DNA of 5,247 nucleotides, taken from contig JAJYJL010000723.1 of NCBI GenBank assembly GCA_021789565.1, forward strand, positions 1-5,247, given 5' to 3'. Made by a program: the position numbers and the translations under genes. This document shows, in pieces, positions 1-5,247 of this stretch. Every line of letters starts with the position of its first letter. Position 1 is the first letter of the stretch. The stretch is from Acidobacteriota bacterium. GTDB lineage: Bacteria; Acidobacteriota; Terriglobia; UBA7540. The notes beneath the pieces are model-generated. The model was not told the DNA's origin and searched no databases. It saw only the letters and a program-made list of their open reading frames with translations.

Positions 1-801
1 GCCCTTAACAAATGACGTGACATAATGATGCCCCCTCACGGACCAGGTGAATACGCGGATATGAGTGAAGTCGAACTCAACCGTTCCCTCGCGGTCAGCC
101 ACCAGATACTGGGGAACGTTTGCGTCCCCATCGCGAACGGTGTCGAGCACGAACCATGCAACTGTATTGTAATTTGCAGCATACTGCGAAATTCCCTGGG
201 GAATATCGAGCGTGATCAGGCGGCCCAGGAGCCATCCGACCCGGTTACCAGCCTCGACCAGATACCAGGCGTCGGCGACCGGAGCAGAAGATGCGGCCTG
301 TTTCGCTCCGCCGGCCACTTTTCTTGCTACCATGCGGCGATCAAAGACCTGCACGGCCTGGCCCTCCGGCAACATTCCAAGGCCCGGCGCATCGCGCTCG
401 GGCTCAAGGTGAATGTTGGCAGCCAGGACAGTGTGCCCCGCCGCCTGGACCTGCCTTTCCTTAAGTTCACGGAGGAGTTTCTGGGCGCCTTCGTAAGACT
501 TTGAGGGCACCAACTCTTTGGTGATCACCCAGCCTTCGCTGCCGCTGCTTGCCCGAACCCTTGCCCAGGGTCCTTCCTTTTTCAAAATTTCAACCCGGTC
601 GCCGTACTGCAGCACTTCGAGTACTTTGTGGACCACTGCAGGCGTATCCATCAAATCGAGTGACGGGGAAATTACGTATTCCACCTCCTGGACGGTTTCC
701 GAACCGGAGTTATGAAACCAATGATAATAGGCGCCAATAATTGCGGCCAGAACGATGATTGAAACGACAACAATAGACTTTGTCTTAATGGGTCCCTCCA
801 A
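1..801 (-). CDS. Membrane-anchored SH3-domain protein, 3' end missing
   Basis: The frame is open for 267 codons with no stop before the left edge, so the C-terminus is missing. Counting from TTG at 801, residues 9-26 form one hydrophobic segment (SIVVVSIIVLAAIIGAYY) preceded by lysines, as in a signal anchor; the rest should lie outside the membrane. Residues about 38-98 read as a bacterial SH3b domain (YGDRVEIL, GPWARVR, SEGWV). Residues 99-122 look helical and charged. Residues 123-200 read as a second SH3-like unit (LPEGQAVQVFDR, WYLVE, RVGWLLGRL). The remainder (AWFVLD, VPQYLVA, EFDFTHIRVFTW) resembles the tail of SH3 proteins I recall from acidobacteria; this is memory, not a search. An in-frame TGA at 814-816 limits the start. 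TTG at 801 is the only standard codon before the membrane segment, but ATT at 789 has the better ribosome binding site. Function is unknown; peptidoglycan or envelope binding is the usual guess for such domains. Confidence 0.8.
   Translation of the reverse strand, partial: MEGPIKTKSIVVVSIIVLAAIIGAYYHWFHNSGSETVQEVEYVISPSLDLMDTPAVVHKVLEVLQYGDRVEILKKEGPWARVRASSGSEGWVITKELVPSKSYEGAQKLLRELKERQVQAAGHTVLAANIHLEPERDAPGLGMLPEGQAVQVFDRRMVARKVAGGAKQAASSAPVADAWYLVEAGNRVGWLLGRLITLDIPQGISQYAANYNTVAWFVLDTVRDGDANVPQYLVADREGTVEFDFTHIRVFTWSVRGHHYVTSFVKG
795..799 (-). promoter_or_regulatory. GGAGG ribosome binding site before a possible ATT start
   Basis: On the minus strand GGAGG is followed by the five bases GACCC and then ATT (789-787), giving a product that begins with K-T-K-S and the membrane segment. 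This spacing is close to ideal. The competing TTG at 801 overlaps the GGAGG itself and has only a weaker GAGG (815-812) ten bases upstream. The two starts differ by four residues. Confidence 0.5.
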
Positions 802-836
802 GATGAAAACGCCTCATCAGCTTCATAGGATGGTTG

Positions 837-863
837 CGGGCGAAACGCCTGTCGCCCGAGGCG
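837..863 (-). repeat. Overlapping inverted repeats in the SH3 gene leader
   Basis: CGGGCGA (837-843) pairs perfectly with TCGCCCG (852-858) around an 8-base loop. CGCCT (846-850) pairs with AGGCG (859-863). The second stem uses bases in the loop of the first and encloses its right arm, so the two hairpins exclude each other. They lie about 36-62 bases upstream of the SH3 start on the minus strand. No T-run follows, so a simple terminator is not supported. Confidence 0.4.
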
Positions 864-1033
864 AATGCCAACCTTCCCTGGCGTCAGCGCGAAAAACTCA
901 TCCTGTAGTTTACAACTGCATCGGGTGAAATGAACGCGTTTTCGGGACCTGCCTGGGAAGAAGCATCTTTGGCATTTCACATTCTTTAATCAGCAGGCCT
1001 CACGGCACTGAGGAACTTGCCGGTTAAGGAATT

Positions 1034-1051
1034 GGAGTGATTGATCACTCC
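1034..1051. promoter_or_regulatory. Perfect dyad, possible operator
   Basis: GGAGTGATTGATCACTCC is a 7-base perfect inverted repeat (GGAGTGA/TCACTCC) around TTGA. It ends 15 bases upstream of a TTGACA box and lies between two divergent genes. Its size and symmetry fit a dimeric regulator site. No T-run follows on either strand, which argues against a terminator. No regulator gene is visible in the window. Confidence 0.4.
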
Positions 1052-1066
1052 CCTGAACGCCTGGTG

Positions 1067-1096
1067 TTGACAGGGGCGGCCCTGCGTGCCTAATGT
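1067..1096 (+). promoter_or_regulatory. Sigma70-like promoter for the hydrolase
   Basis: A consensus -35 box TTGACA (1067-1072) is followed after 18 bases by TAATGT (1091-1096), a weak -10 box. Transcription would begin near 1103, giving a leader of about 45 bases before the ACG start. The -35 match is perfect and the -10 is poor. Confidence 0.45.
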
Positions 1097-1138
1097 GACA
1101 GTTTTTGGGCTTCGACGATGTGAACTTAAACTTTGAAC

Positions 1139-1143
1139 GGAGG
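1139..1143 (+). promoter_or_regulatory. GGAGG ribosome binding site before an ACG start
   Basis: GGAGG is followed by the five bases CTGCC and then ACG (1149-1151). An in-frame TGA sits at 1134-1136, just upstream, so translation cannot start earlier in this frame. No ATG, GTG or TTG occurs in frame between that stop and 1278. The site therefore marks the expected N-terminus of the hydrolase. Confidence 0.6.
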
Positions 1144-1148
1144 CTGCC

Positions 1149-1790
1149 ACGAAGATCGAACGTCTTACTATTCCCGGACCCGTAGGAAACCTTGAGGCGC
1201 TGCTCGAGTGGAATCCCCAGTGGGCGCCACGCCAGCTTGCCATCGTCTGCCATCCGCATCCGCTTTATGGCGGCACGATGCACAACAAGGTTGTCTTTCG
1301 GGCCGCCAAAGCCGCTGTCCATCTGGAAGCATCTACCCTGCGCTTCAATTTCCGCGGCGTAGGCCAAAGCGAAGGGAAATATGCGGATGGCATCGGCGAA
1401 CGTGACGATGCCCGCGCGGTGCTGGATTATCTCACGGCGCGGTTTCCGCAAACCCCTGTGACGATGATGGGATTCTCATTTGGGTCGATTGTCGGGCTGG
1501 CCGTAGGTTCAGCGGACCCGCGAGTCAACTCCCTGGTAGGGATTGGCCTGCCGGTAAACTCTGCGGATTTCAGTTTTCTCCTGGAGGTTCGAAAGCCCAA
1601 GTTGCTGGTGCAGGGAACGCAGGATAAGTTTGGTTCCCGGGAAAAAATGGAGCAGCTCTTTTCCTCTCTGAAGGACCCGAAGCGGCTGCGTTTTGTGGAA
1701 GACGCCGATCACTTTCTGGCCGGCAAACTGCATGATCTCCAATCGGAGATACAGGAATTTCTCCAGGGCATCGTGAATCTATTACAATAA
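1149..1790 (+). CDS. Alpha/beta hydrolase (COG2945-type), apparent ACG start
   Basis: The product is a single-domain cytoplasmic alpha/beta hydrolase of 213 residues with no signal peptide; its substrate is unknown. Counting from ACG at 1149, the strand KIERLTIPGPVGNLEALLE opens the domain as in this family. HPHPLYGGTMHNK (35-47) is the conserved loop near the oxyanion hole. STLRFNFRGVGQSEG (62-76) follows. The nucleophile elbow is GFSFG (Ser110). QGTQD carries the likely acid Asp159, and DADHF carries the catalytic His188. The length fits the family. The only standard in-frame start, ATG at 1278, lies inside the HPHP loop and would remove the first strands. The family N-terminus, the ribosome binding site and the upstream stop together point to ACG at 1149. 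A base error or a strain difference that replaced ATG is the main alternative. The next gene lies 49 bases downstream and may be cotranscribed. Confidence 0.87.
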   Translation, partial: TKIERLTIPGPVGNLEALLEWNPQWAPRQLAIVCHPHPLYGGTMHNKVVFRAAKAAVHLEASTLRFNFRGVGQSEGKYADGIGERDDARAVLDYLTARFPQTPVTMMGFSFGSIVGLAVGSADPRVNSLVGIGLPVNSADFSFLLEVRKPKLLVQGTQDKFGSREKMEQLFSSLKDPKRLRFVEDADHFLAGKLHDLQSEIQEFLQGIVNLLQ

Positions 1791-1800
1791 GGATGTCAGC

Positions 1801-1831
1801 GGTTGAGCTCCCGAGTAAATCAACCTTCGGG
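1801..1831 (+). repeat. Competing short hairpins before the Cys-rich ORF
   Basis: GGTTGA (1801-1806) can pair with TCAACC (1820-1825). CCCGA (1810-1814) can pair with TCGGG (1827-1831). The second stem uses loop bases of the first and covers the start of the GGGGTGA (1829-1835) that serves as the ribosome binding site for the small ORF at 1840. Both stems are short, so this may be chance. Confidence 0.22.
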
Positions 1832-1839
1832 GTGAACTG

Positions 1840-1995
1840 ATGAAAGACTTGGAAGAAGGCGAACCCGAATCTTTTTACTGCCCGTTGTGCAAGGTCGAAG
1901 TTGATGATCCCTTGGTATGCGGAGACTGCGCAGCCGTGATCTGCCGCCGATGCGGGACCCCGCTTGAAAGAATCGATGAGATGGGAGTTGGTTGA
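1840..1995 (+). CDS. Small Cys-rich zinc-ribbon-like protein (51 aa)
   Basis: The ORF runs from ATG to TGA. It encodes 51 residues with six cysteines in three CxxC pairs: CPLC (14-17), CGDC (27-30) and CRRC (35-38). The pattern resembles a zinc ribbon or rubredoxin-like knuckle, so metal binding is likely. Four of the six cysteines are enough for one zinc ion, and which four are used cannot be read from sequence. The flanks are acidic (KDLEEGEPE at the start, LERIDE near the end). A ribosome binding site, GGGGTGA at 1829-1835, lies four bases before the ATG. The gene follows the hydrolase by 49 bases on the same strand, so a shared transcript is plausible. I recall similar short proteins from acidobacteria but know no function. 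The regular cysteine spacing makes a chance ORF unlikely. Confidence 0.75.
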   Translation: MKDLEEGEPESFYCPLCKVEVDDPLVCGDCAAVICRRCGTPLERIDEMGVG

Positions 1996-2005
1996 ACCAG
2001 GGGGG

Positions 2006-2025
2006 CAGCAGTTGAGCTTCTGCTG
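2006..2025. terminator. Weak hairpin in the convergent gap
   Basis: CAGCAG (2006-2011) pairs with CTGCTG (2020-2025) around an 8-base loop, 10 bases after the stop of the Cys-rich ORF and between two converging genes. There is no T-run on either strand, so a standard intrinsic terminator is not shown. Position is the main support. Confidence 0.2.
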
Positions 2026-2102
2026 GCATCCTGCACTGGTGCATTCGGGGTGAGCCCACCTGACCACTGTGGTGGCGTCCGCGAGTTCCTGCCTTGCTTT
2101 GT

Positions 2103-4214
2103 CTAATACGCCACTAAATCTCTGGCTGCCCTGACCACATCCGAAACCTGAGGCAGCATTGCGTCCTCCAGGATTGGATGGTAGGGCACATAGACGTCCT
2201 TGGCGGCCACGCGGCGGACGGGTGCGTCCAGAAACTCGAAAAGCTCGTCCGCGATACGGGCGGCAATTTCCGCTCCGTAGCCCCAGGAGATGCAGTCTTC
2301 ATAGGCAACCAGAACGCGGCTCGTCTTTTTTACCGATGCGCTGATGAATTCCCAGTCATAAGGTTGCAGGGAACGCAAATCCAGAATCTCGGGGCTGATT
2401 CCTTCCTTATCAAGTTCCCGCGAGGCCTGGAGCGAGCGGTTGACCAGCGATCCATAAGTCACAATAGTCAGGTCGCTTCCTTCGCGCACCAGCTTTGCTT
2501 TACCGAACGGGATCATATAATCCGGACCGGGATAGGGAGCGCGGTTGTACGTCTGCCGGTAAAGGTGCTTGGGCTCAAGGAACAGGACTGGATCGTCCGA
2601 GCGGATTGCCGTGCGCAGCAGGCCGTTGGCATCCAGGGCGTTGGAGGGCAAGACGACACGCCAGCCCGGCAGGTGCGTGAAAATCGATTCGCCTGACTGG
2701 CTATGATAAACGGAACCGCCCATCAGGTATCCACCAATCGGGGCTCTCAGAACCAGCGGACAGGAGAACACGTTGTTTGATCGCCAGCGCATGGTTGGTA
2801 CTTCATTTCGCATTTGCATAAAGGCCGGCCAGATGTAGTCGAAAAACTGCACTTCGACCACGGGCTTGAGTCCGCGCGTGGCCATGCCCATGGCCCGTCC
2901 CACGATGCTGGCTTCTGCGATGGGCGCGTTATAACACCGGGTGGCCCCAAAATGGCGCTGCAATCCGTGAGTGACCTTGAAGACCCCACCCTTGCCTTTA
3001 AGGTGGGCCAGGTCTTTCTCATGGCTGCAATCGGCAACATCTTCTCCGTAAACGACAACACGCGGGTCGCGCGCCATTTCATCCTTCATGCAGGCATTAA
3101 GAAGGTCCACCATGGTTTTGGGCTCACCATGCGGCTTGGCTGGACGGTCGAATCTTTCAGAGGTGGGATCGACCGTGGGGGAATAAACAAAGTTCATCAG
3201 GGTCTTGGGGTCGGGCGGTGCGGCGGCGAGCGCCTCATCCGCGGCGTCGCGAACCTCGCGTTCGACCTCAGATTCAAGGGCCTTTAATTCCGCTTCTGTC
3301 GCATAACCTTCTTTCACCAGGTAATGAGCCAGCTTTAGAACCGGATCTTGTCTTGCTTCCTTCCGCCGGACTTCCTCCGGTTTGTACACCTTTTCGTCGT
3401 CCGACATGGAATGTGAATAAGGCCGGATGACGTGGGCGTGAAGCAGAGCAGGCTTTCTTTGCTGGCGGACATAGGAAACAGCCTTTTCTGCAGTTTCGTA
3501 ACTTTCCACGAATTCCGTCCCGTCACATTCTGCGGTCAGCAGACCGGGAAAATCCTTGACCAGGCCGGAAATGCTGCCACCCGCCGTCTGGTCATCCACT
3601 GGGACAGAGATGGCATATCCGTTGTCTTCTATCAGATAAAGGATCGGCAACTGGCGGAGGCAGGCATAATTGAGAGATTCCCAGAACTCACCTTCACTCG
3701 ACGCTCCGTCGCCCAGAGAAGTAAACGCAATTTCGTCGGAATGAAAGCTGGAGGCCAGTTCGGCGGCTTCCGGGACGCGGGAAAAATACCGGTTTGCTTC
3801 CGCCGTTCCGACCGCCTGCAACACCTGAGTTCCAGTGGCGCTGGAACAGGAAACAATGTGGAGGGGTTTTGAACTCCAGTGGGAAGGCATCTGCCGCCCG
3901 CCTGAGTTCGGATCGTCCTTGGAACCCACGGTTCCCAGCAGGATATCGAGCGCCGTGAGGCCCAGTTGAAGGCAGAGGGCCCTGTCGCGGTAATAGGCGT
4001 AAACCCAGTCGACGCCAGGCTTCAAATGCATGGCCGTTGCCACCTGGATGGCCTCATGCCCAACGCCGTTGATTTGAAAGTAGGCACGGTTCTGCCGCTT
4101 TAGCTGGATTTCCTTATCGTCGATCTTCCTTGCCAGGTACATTACGCGATAGGCGTGGATGAAGGCGTCTTTCGATGGCCGGGGGGTCTTATGAGCCGAA
4201 GTAACTGTTGCCAT
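2103..4214 (-). CDS. 2-oxoacid dehydrogenase E1, fused alpha and beta subunits
   Basis: This thiamine-diphosphate enzyme decarboxylates a 2-oxoacid and passes the acyl group to the lipoyl domain of an E2 partner in the cytoplasm. The 703-residue chain joins two proteins that are often separate. The alpha half (about 1-340) has GHEAIQVA (52-59), the cofactor motif from GDG (168-170) to Asn198, and the loop [10 protein letters not shown] (264-273). A Pro-rich linker (about 332-365) leads to the beta half (about 366-703), with GEDV (390-393), PIAEASIVG (431-439), [12 protein letters not shown] (453-464) and the active-site His504 in YHSQSGE. The C-terminal domain includes the segment beginning DLTIVTYGS. 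Both halves look complete. The start at ATG 4214 has AAGGAG four bases upstream; an in-frame GTG at 4268 has a poor site. Branched-chain 2-oxoacids or pyruvate are both possible substrates. Neither E2 nor E3 is adjacent here. The next gene upstream is divergent, so this one appears to be transcribed alone from its left-pointing promoter. Confidence 0.95.
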   Translation of the reverse strand: MATVTSAHKTPRPSKDAFIHAYRVMYLARKIDDKEIQLKRQNRAYFQINGVGHEAIQVATAMHLKPGVDWVYAYYRDRALCLQLGLTALDILLGTVGSKDDPNSGGRQMPSHWSSKPLHIVSCSSATGTQVLQAVGTAEANRYFSRVPEAAELASSFHSDEIAFTSLGDGASSEGEFWESLNYACLRQLPILYLIEDNGYAISVPVDDQTAGGSISGLVKDFPGLLTAECDGTEFVESYETAEKAVSYVRQQRKPALLHAHVIRPYSHSMSDDEKVYKPEEVRRKEARQDPVLKLAHYLVKEGYATEAELKALESEVEREVRDAADEALAAAPPDPKTLMNFVYSPTVDPTSERFDRPAKPHGEPKTMVDLLNACMKDEMARDPRVVVYGEDVADCSHEKDLAHLKGKGGVFKVTHGLQRHFGATRCYNAPIAEASIVGRAMGMATRGLKPVVEVQFFDYIWPAFMQMRNEVPTMRWRSNNVFSCPLVLRAPIGGYLMGGSVYHSQSGESIFTHLPGWRVVLPSNALDANGLLRTAIRSDDPVLFLEPKHLYRQTYNRAPYPGPDYMIPFGKAKLVREGSDLTIVTYGSLVNRSLQASRELDKEGISPEILDLRSLQPYDWEFISASVKKTSRVLVAYEDCISWGYGAEIAARIADELFEFLDAPVRRVAAKDVYVPYHPILEDAMLPQVSDVVRAARDLVAY

Positions 4215-4218
4215 TCCA

Positions 4219-4224
4219 CTCCTT
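4219..4224 (-). promoter_or_regulatory. AAGGAG ribosome binding site setting the E1 start
   Basis: On the minus strand AAGGAG (4224-4219) is followed by TGGA and ATG (4214-4212). It favours the start M-A-T-V-T-S over the in-frame GTG at 4268, which would add 18 residues with no family resemblance. Confidence 0.65.
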
Positions 4225-4240
4225 GAAAAAGGGATCTTTG

Positions 4241-4270
4241 TTTCTAGAGTACATCTTTTTCCCCTCACAA
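4241..4270 (-). promoter_or_regulatory. Possible promoter for the E1 gene
   Basis: On the minus strand TTGTGA (4270-4265) and TAGAAA (4246-4241) each match four of six consensus positions and are 18 bases apart. The start of transcription would fall near 4234, leaving a short leader before the ATG at 4214. This is a plausible but weak match. Confidence 0.28.
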
Positions 4271-4309
4271 TCCCGCCCGTTATTATTAGAATTCAAGGAG
4301 GCAAAGTCA

Positions 4310-4438
4310 ATGACTGGGGACACCTCACGTGCCAAAGTTCCGTCCTTCGTGGCTTCAAAGGCGGAATCGGGCATTAATTCAGGCTGCAGTGGTCCTCGGA
4401 TACAGGTGGCCACGACCCAGTCAGGGATTCGAGCGTGA
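4310..4438 (+). CDS. Possible small ORF (42 aa), unknown
   Basis: AAGGAGG (4295-4301) lies eight bases before ATG, which is a near-perfect ribosome binding site and the strongest in the window. The 42 residues begin MTGDTSRAKVPSF and end TTQSGIRA. They are polar and Ser/Thr-rich, with one cysteine, no membrane segment and no motif I recognise. The minus strand is also open across this stretch, so a decayed gene or intergenic repeat is possible. The gene would sit upstream of and in the same direction as the helicase, 113 bases away. The case for coding rests on the ribosome binding site alone. Confidence 0.28.
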   Translation: MTGDTSRAKVPSFVASKAESGINSGCSGPRIQVATTQSGIRA

Positions 4439-4519
4439 CCGGCGATACTCGCAGGTCGGAGTTTACTGTTGGGGGCTGGCATGGGTGTATGGTAGCATGA
4501 GCGAATAAAAGGCGAAGGC

Positions 4520-4548
4520 GCCTGCCCATATGGATGGGTTAGCGAGGC
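4520..4548 (+). promoter_or_regulatory. Possible leader hairpin covering the helicase ribosome binding site
   Basis: CCCAT (4525-4529) pairs with ATGGG (4534-4538) around ATGG. An outer stem of GCCT (4520-4523) with AGGC (4545-4548) would close it, with unpaired bases between the stems on the right side. The outer right arm includes most of the GAGG (4544-4547) that lies four bases before the helicase ATG, so folding could hide the ribosome binding site. Confidence 0.27.
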
Positions 4549-4551
4549 AAC

Positions 4552-5247
4552 ATGAAAGGTTCTTCACAAACCAAGTTGATTCCCCACACCAATGAACTGC
4601 AAGGCCGATTCCGTGACGCTGCCTCCATCGAGACCGTTGTTCAGGAAATCCAGGATGGCTTCAAAGGTTCCCGGCGAGAGGGTGGCGTGTCGGCCGTGCG
4701 GCATTACCCGGCGCGGGATGCTCGCGTGGCGCCGTTTCCAGAATTTCTTCCCGAGCGCGTTACGGAAGTCCTGAAATCCAGGGGAGTTGAAAATCTCTAC
4801 TCACACCAGGCTGCGGCCGCAACCTTGGCGCATGAAGGTAAGAATATTGTGGTGGTTACGCCCACGGCGTCGGGCAAGACGCTCTGTTACAACCTGCCGA
4901 TCCTGAGCGCACTGGTTGAAAATCCTGAATCGCGGGCGCTCTACCTTTTTCCAACCAAGGCACTGGCCCAGGACCAACTGGTTGAACTGAACCGCTGGAC
5001 GGAAAAGCTGGGTGACGATCTCCGCACCTTTACCTACGATGGTGACACTCCCCAGGACGCCCGTAAAGCCATCCGGGCCCGGGCAAATCTGGTGATCACC
5101 AACCCGGACATGCTCCATACAGGCATCCTGCCGCACCACACCAAGTGGGAGCGGCTGTTTGAGAACCTTCGCTACGTTGTTATTGATGAGTTGCACTACT
5201 ACCGAGGCGTGTTTGGCAGCCATCTGGCGGACGTCATTCGGCGGCTC
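4552..5247 (+). CDS. DEAD/DEAH-type helicase, YprA/MrfA-like, 3' end missing
   Basis: This is the N-terminal 232 residues of a superfamily 2 helicase; the frame is open to the right edge. Motifs appear in order: YSHQ (83-86) as the Q-motif region, PTASGKT (104-110) as Walker A with Lys109, [10 protein letters not shown] (133-142) as motif Ia, TNPDML (183-188) as motif Ib, and IDELH (211-215) as motif II with Asp212 and Glu213. The stretch [13 protein letters not shown] is characteristic of the YprA/MrfA group. Known full-length members carry a second RecA domain and a C-terminal DUF1998 metal-binding region, which would lie beyond this window. MrfA is a 3'-5' DNA helicase tied to mitomycin C repair in Bacillus; the same job here is an inference. 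Residues 1-50 precede the conserved core and look like a variable extension. ATG at 4552 has GAGG four bases upstream. Confidence 0.92.
   Translation, partial: MKGSSQTKLIPHTNELQGRFRDAASIETVVQEIQDGFKGSRREGGVSAVRHYPARDARVAPFPEFLPERVTEVLKSRGVENLYSHQAAAATLAHEGKNIVVVTPTASGKTLCYNLPILSALVENPESRALYLFPTKALAQDQLVELNRWTEKLGDDLRTFTYDGDTPQDARKAIRARANLVITNPDMLHTGILPHHTKWERLFENLRYVVIDELHYYRGVFGSHLADVIRRL

Larger units (their letters stand above)
802..1148. other. Divergent intergenic control region
   Basis: These 347 bases separate the minus-strand SH3 gene from the plus-strand hydrolase. I find no convincing gene here. The region holds overlapping inverted repeats at 837-863, a perfect 7-base dyad at 1034-1051, a likely promoter at 1067-1096 and the hydrolase ribosome binding site at 1139-1143. 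I could not pick out a clear promoter for the SH3 gene. A GTG-initiated minus-strand frame (980-672) runs into the SH3 gene out of frame and shows no domain logic. Confidence 0.6.
4215..4551. other. Divergent intergenic region between E1 and helicase
   Basis: These 337 bases separate two divergent genes. The left side carries the E1 ribosome binding site and a possible E1 promoter. The middle holds a 42-codon plus-strand ORF with a strong ribosome binding site. The right side has a possible leader hairpin just before the helicase. For the helicase promoter I see only weak candidates, such as TTTACT (4462-4467) with TATGGT (4488-4493) at a long 20-base spacing. Confidence 0.55.

Noticed and set aside
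25..504. Plus-strand ORF of 159 codons
   Set aside because: It lies opposite the SH3 protein, whose frame shows a membrane anchor and SH3-like repeats. The plus-strand translation has no coherent domain.
672..980. Minus-strand ORF of 102 codons overlapping the SH3 gene start
   Set aside because: It starts at GTG without a good ribosome binding site and runs out of frame into the SH3 coding region. The composition is Arg/Ser/Phe-rich with no motif.
990..1451. Minus-strand ORF of 153 codons
   Set aside because: It is antisense to the hydrolase N-terminus and covers the promoter region. The hydrolase frame explains the conserved sequence.
1570..2067. Minus-strand ORF of 165 codons
   Set aside because: It is antisense to both the hydrolase C-terminus with its catalytic residues and the six-cysteine small protein. 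Both sense frames are better supported.
2178..2696. Plus-strand ORF of 172 codons, and others at 2814-3287 and 3432-3872
   Set aside because: All are antisense shadows inside the E1 gene, which is intact with all family motifs.
4215..4268. Upstream GTG start for the E1 gene, adding 18 residues
   Set aside because: The added residues ([10 protein letters not shown]...) do not resemble the family, and AAGGAG lies directly before ATG at 4214.
4311..4423. TGACTGGG/CCCAGTCA as terminal inverted repeats of a small mobile element
   Set aside because: An 8-base match at this distance is not rare by chance, and the flanks show no target-site duplication.
4189..4482. Minus-strand ORF of 97 codons across the divergent region
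   Set aside because: It runs into the E1 gene out of frame and shows no recognisable domain or good start signal.

Overview
This window looks like ordinary chromosomal DNA from a mid-to-high GC, probably uncultured soil-type bacterium. Acidobacteriota is my best guess, resting on remembered resemblance of the fused E1 dehydrogenase, the SH3 protein and the small Cys-rich protein to proteins of that phylum. No search was run, so the lineage is an inference. There are no tRNA or rRNA genes, no CRISPR array, no insertion sequence and no phage gene.

Layout from left to right. (1) 1-801, minus strand: a membrane-anchored protein with SH3-like domains, running off the left edge. (2) 802-1148: a divergent control region with a good sigma70-like promoter on the plus strand, an 18-base dyad, and a hairpin pair in the leader of the minus-strand gene. 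(3) 1149-1790, plus strand: an alpha/beta hydrolase of the COG2945 type, followed after 49 bases by (4) 1840-1995, a 51-residue protein with three CxxC pairs. (5) 1996-2102: a short convergent gap. (6) 2103-4214, minus strand: a 703-residue single-chain E1 (alpha plus beta) of a 2-oxoacid dehydrogenase complex. (7) 4215-4551: a second divergent control region containing a 42-codon ORF with a strong ribosome binding site. (8) 4552-5247, plus strand: the N-terminal part of a DEAD/DEAH-type helicase of the YprA/MrfA kind, cut by the right edge.

The genes do not form one obvious pathway. The E1 gene would supply the decarboxylating component of a pyruvate or branched-chain 2-oxoacid dehydrogenase, but no E2 or E3 gene lies beside it here. 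The hydrolase and the Cys-rich protein may share one transcript. I see no clear new defence or mobile system.

The most unusual point concerns translation starts. The hydrolase, and possibly the SH3 gene, have a GGAGG ribosome binding site exactly five bases before a codon that is not ATG, GTG or TTG (ACG and ATT). For the hydrolase, the only standard in-frame start would remove a conserved part of the fold.
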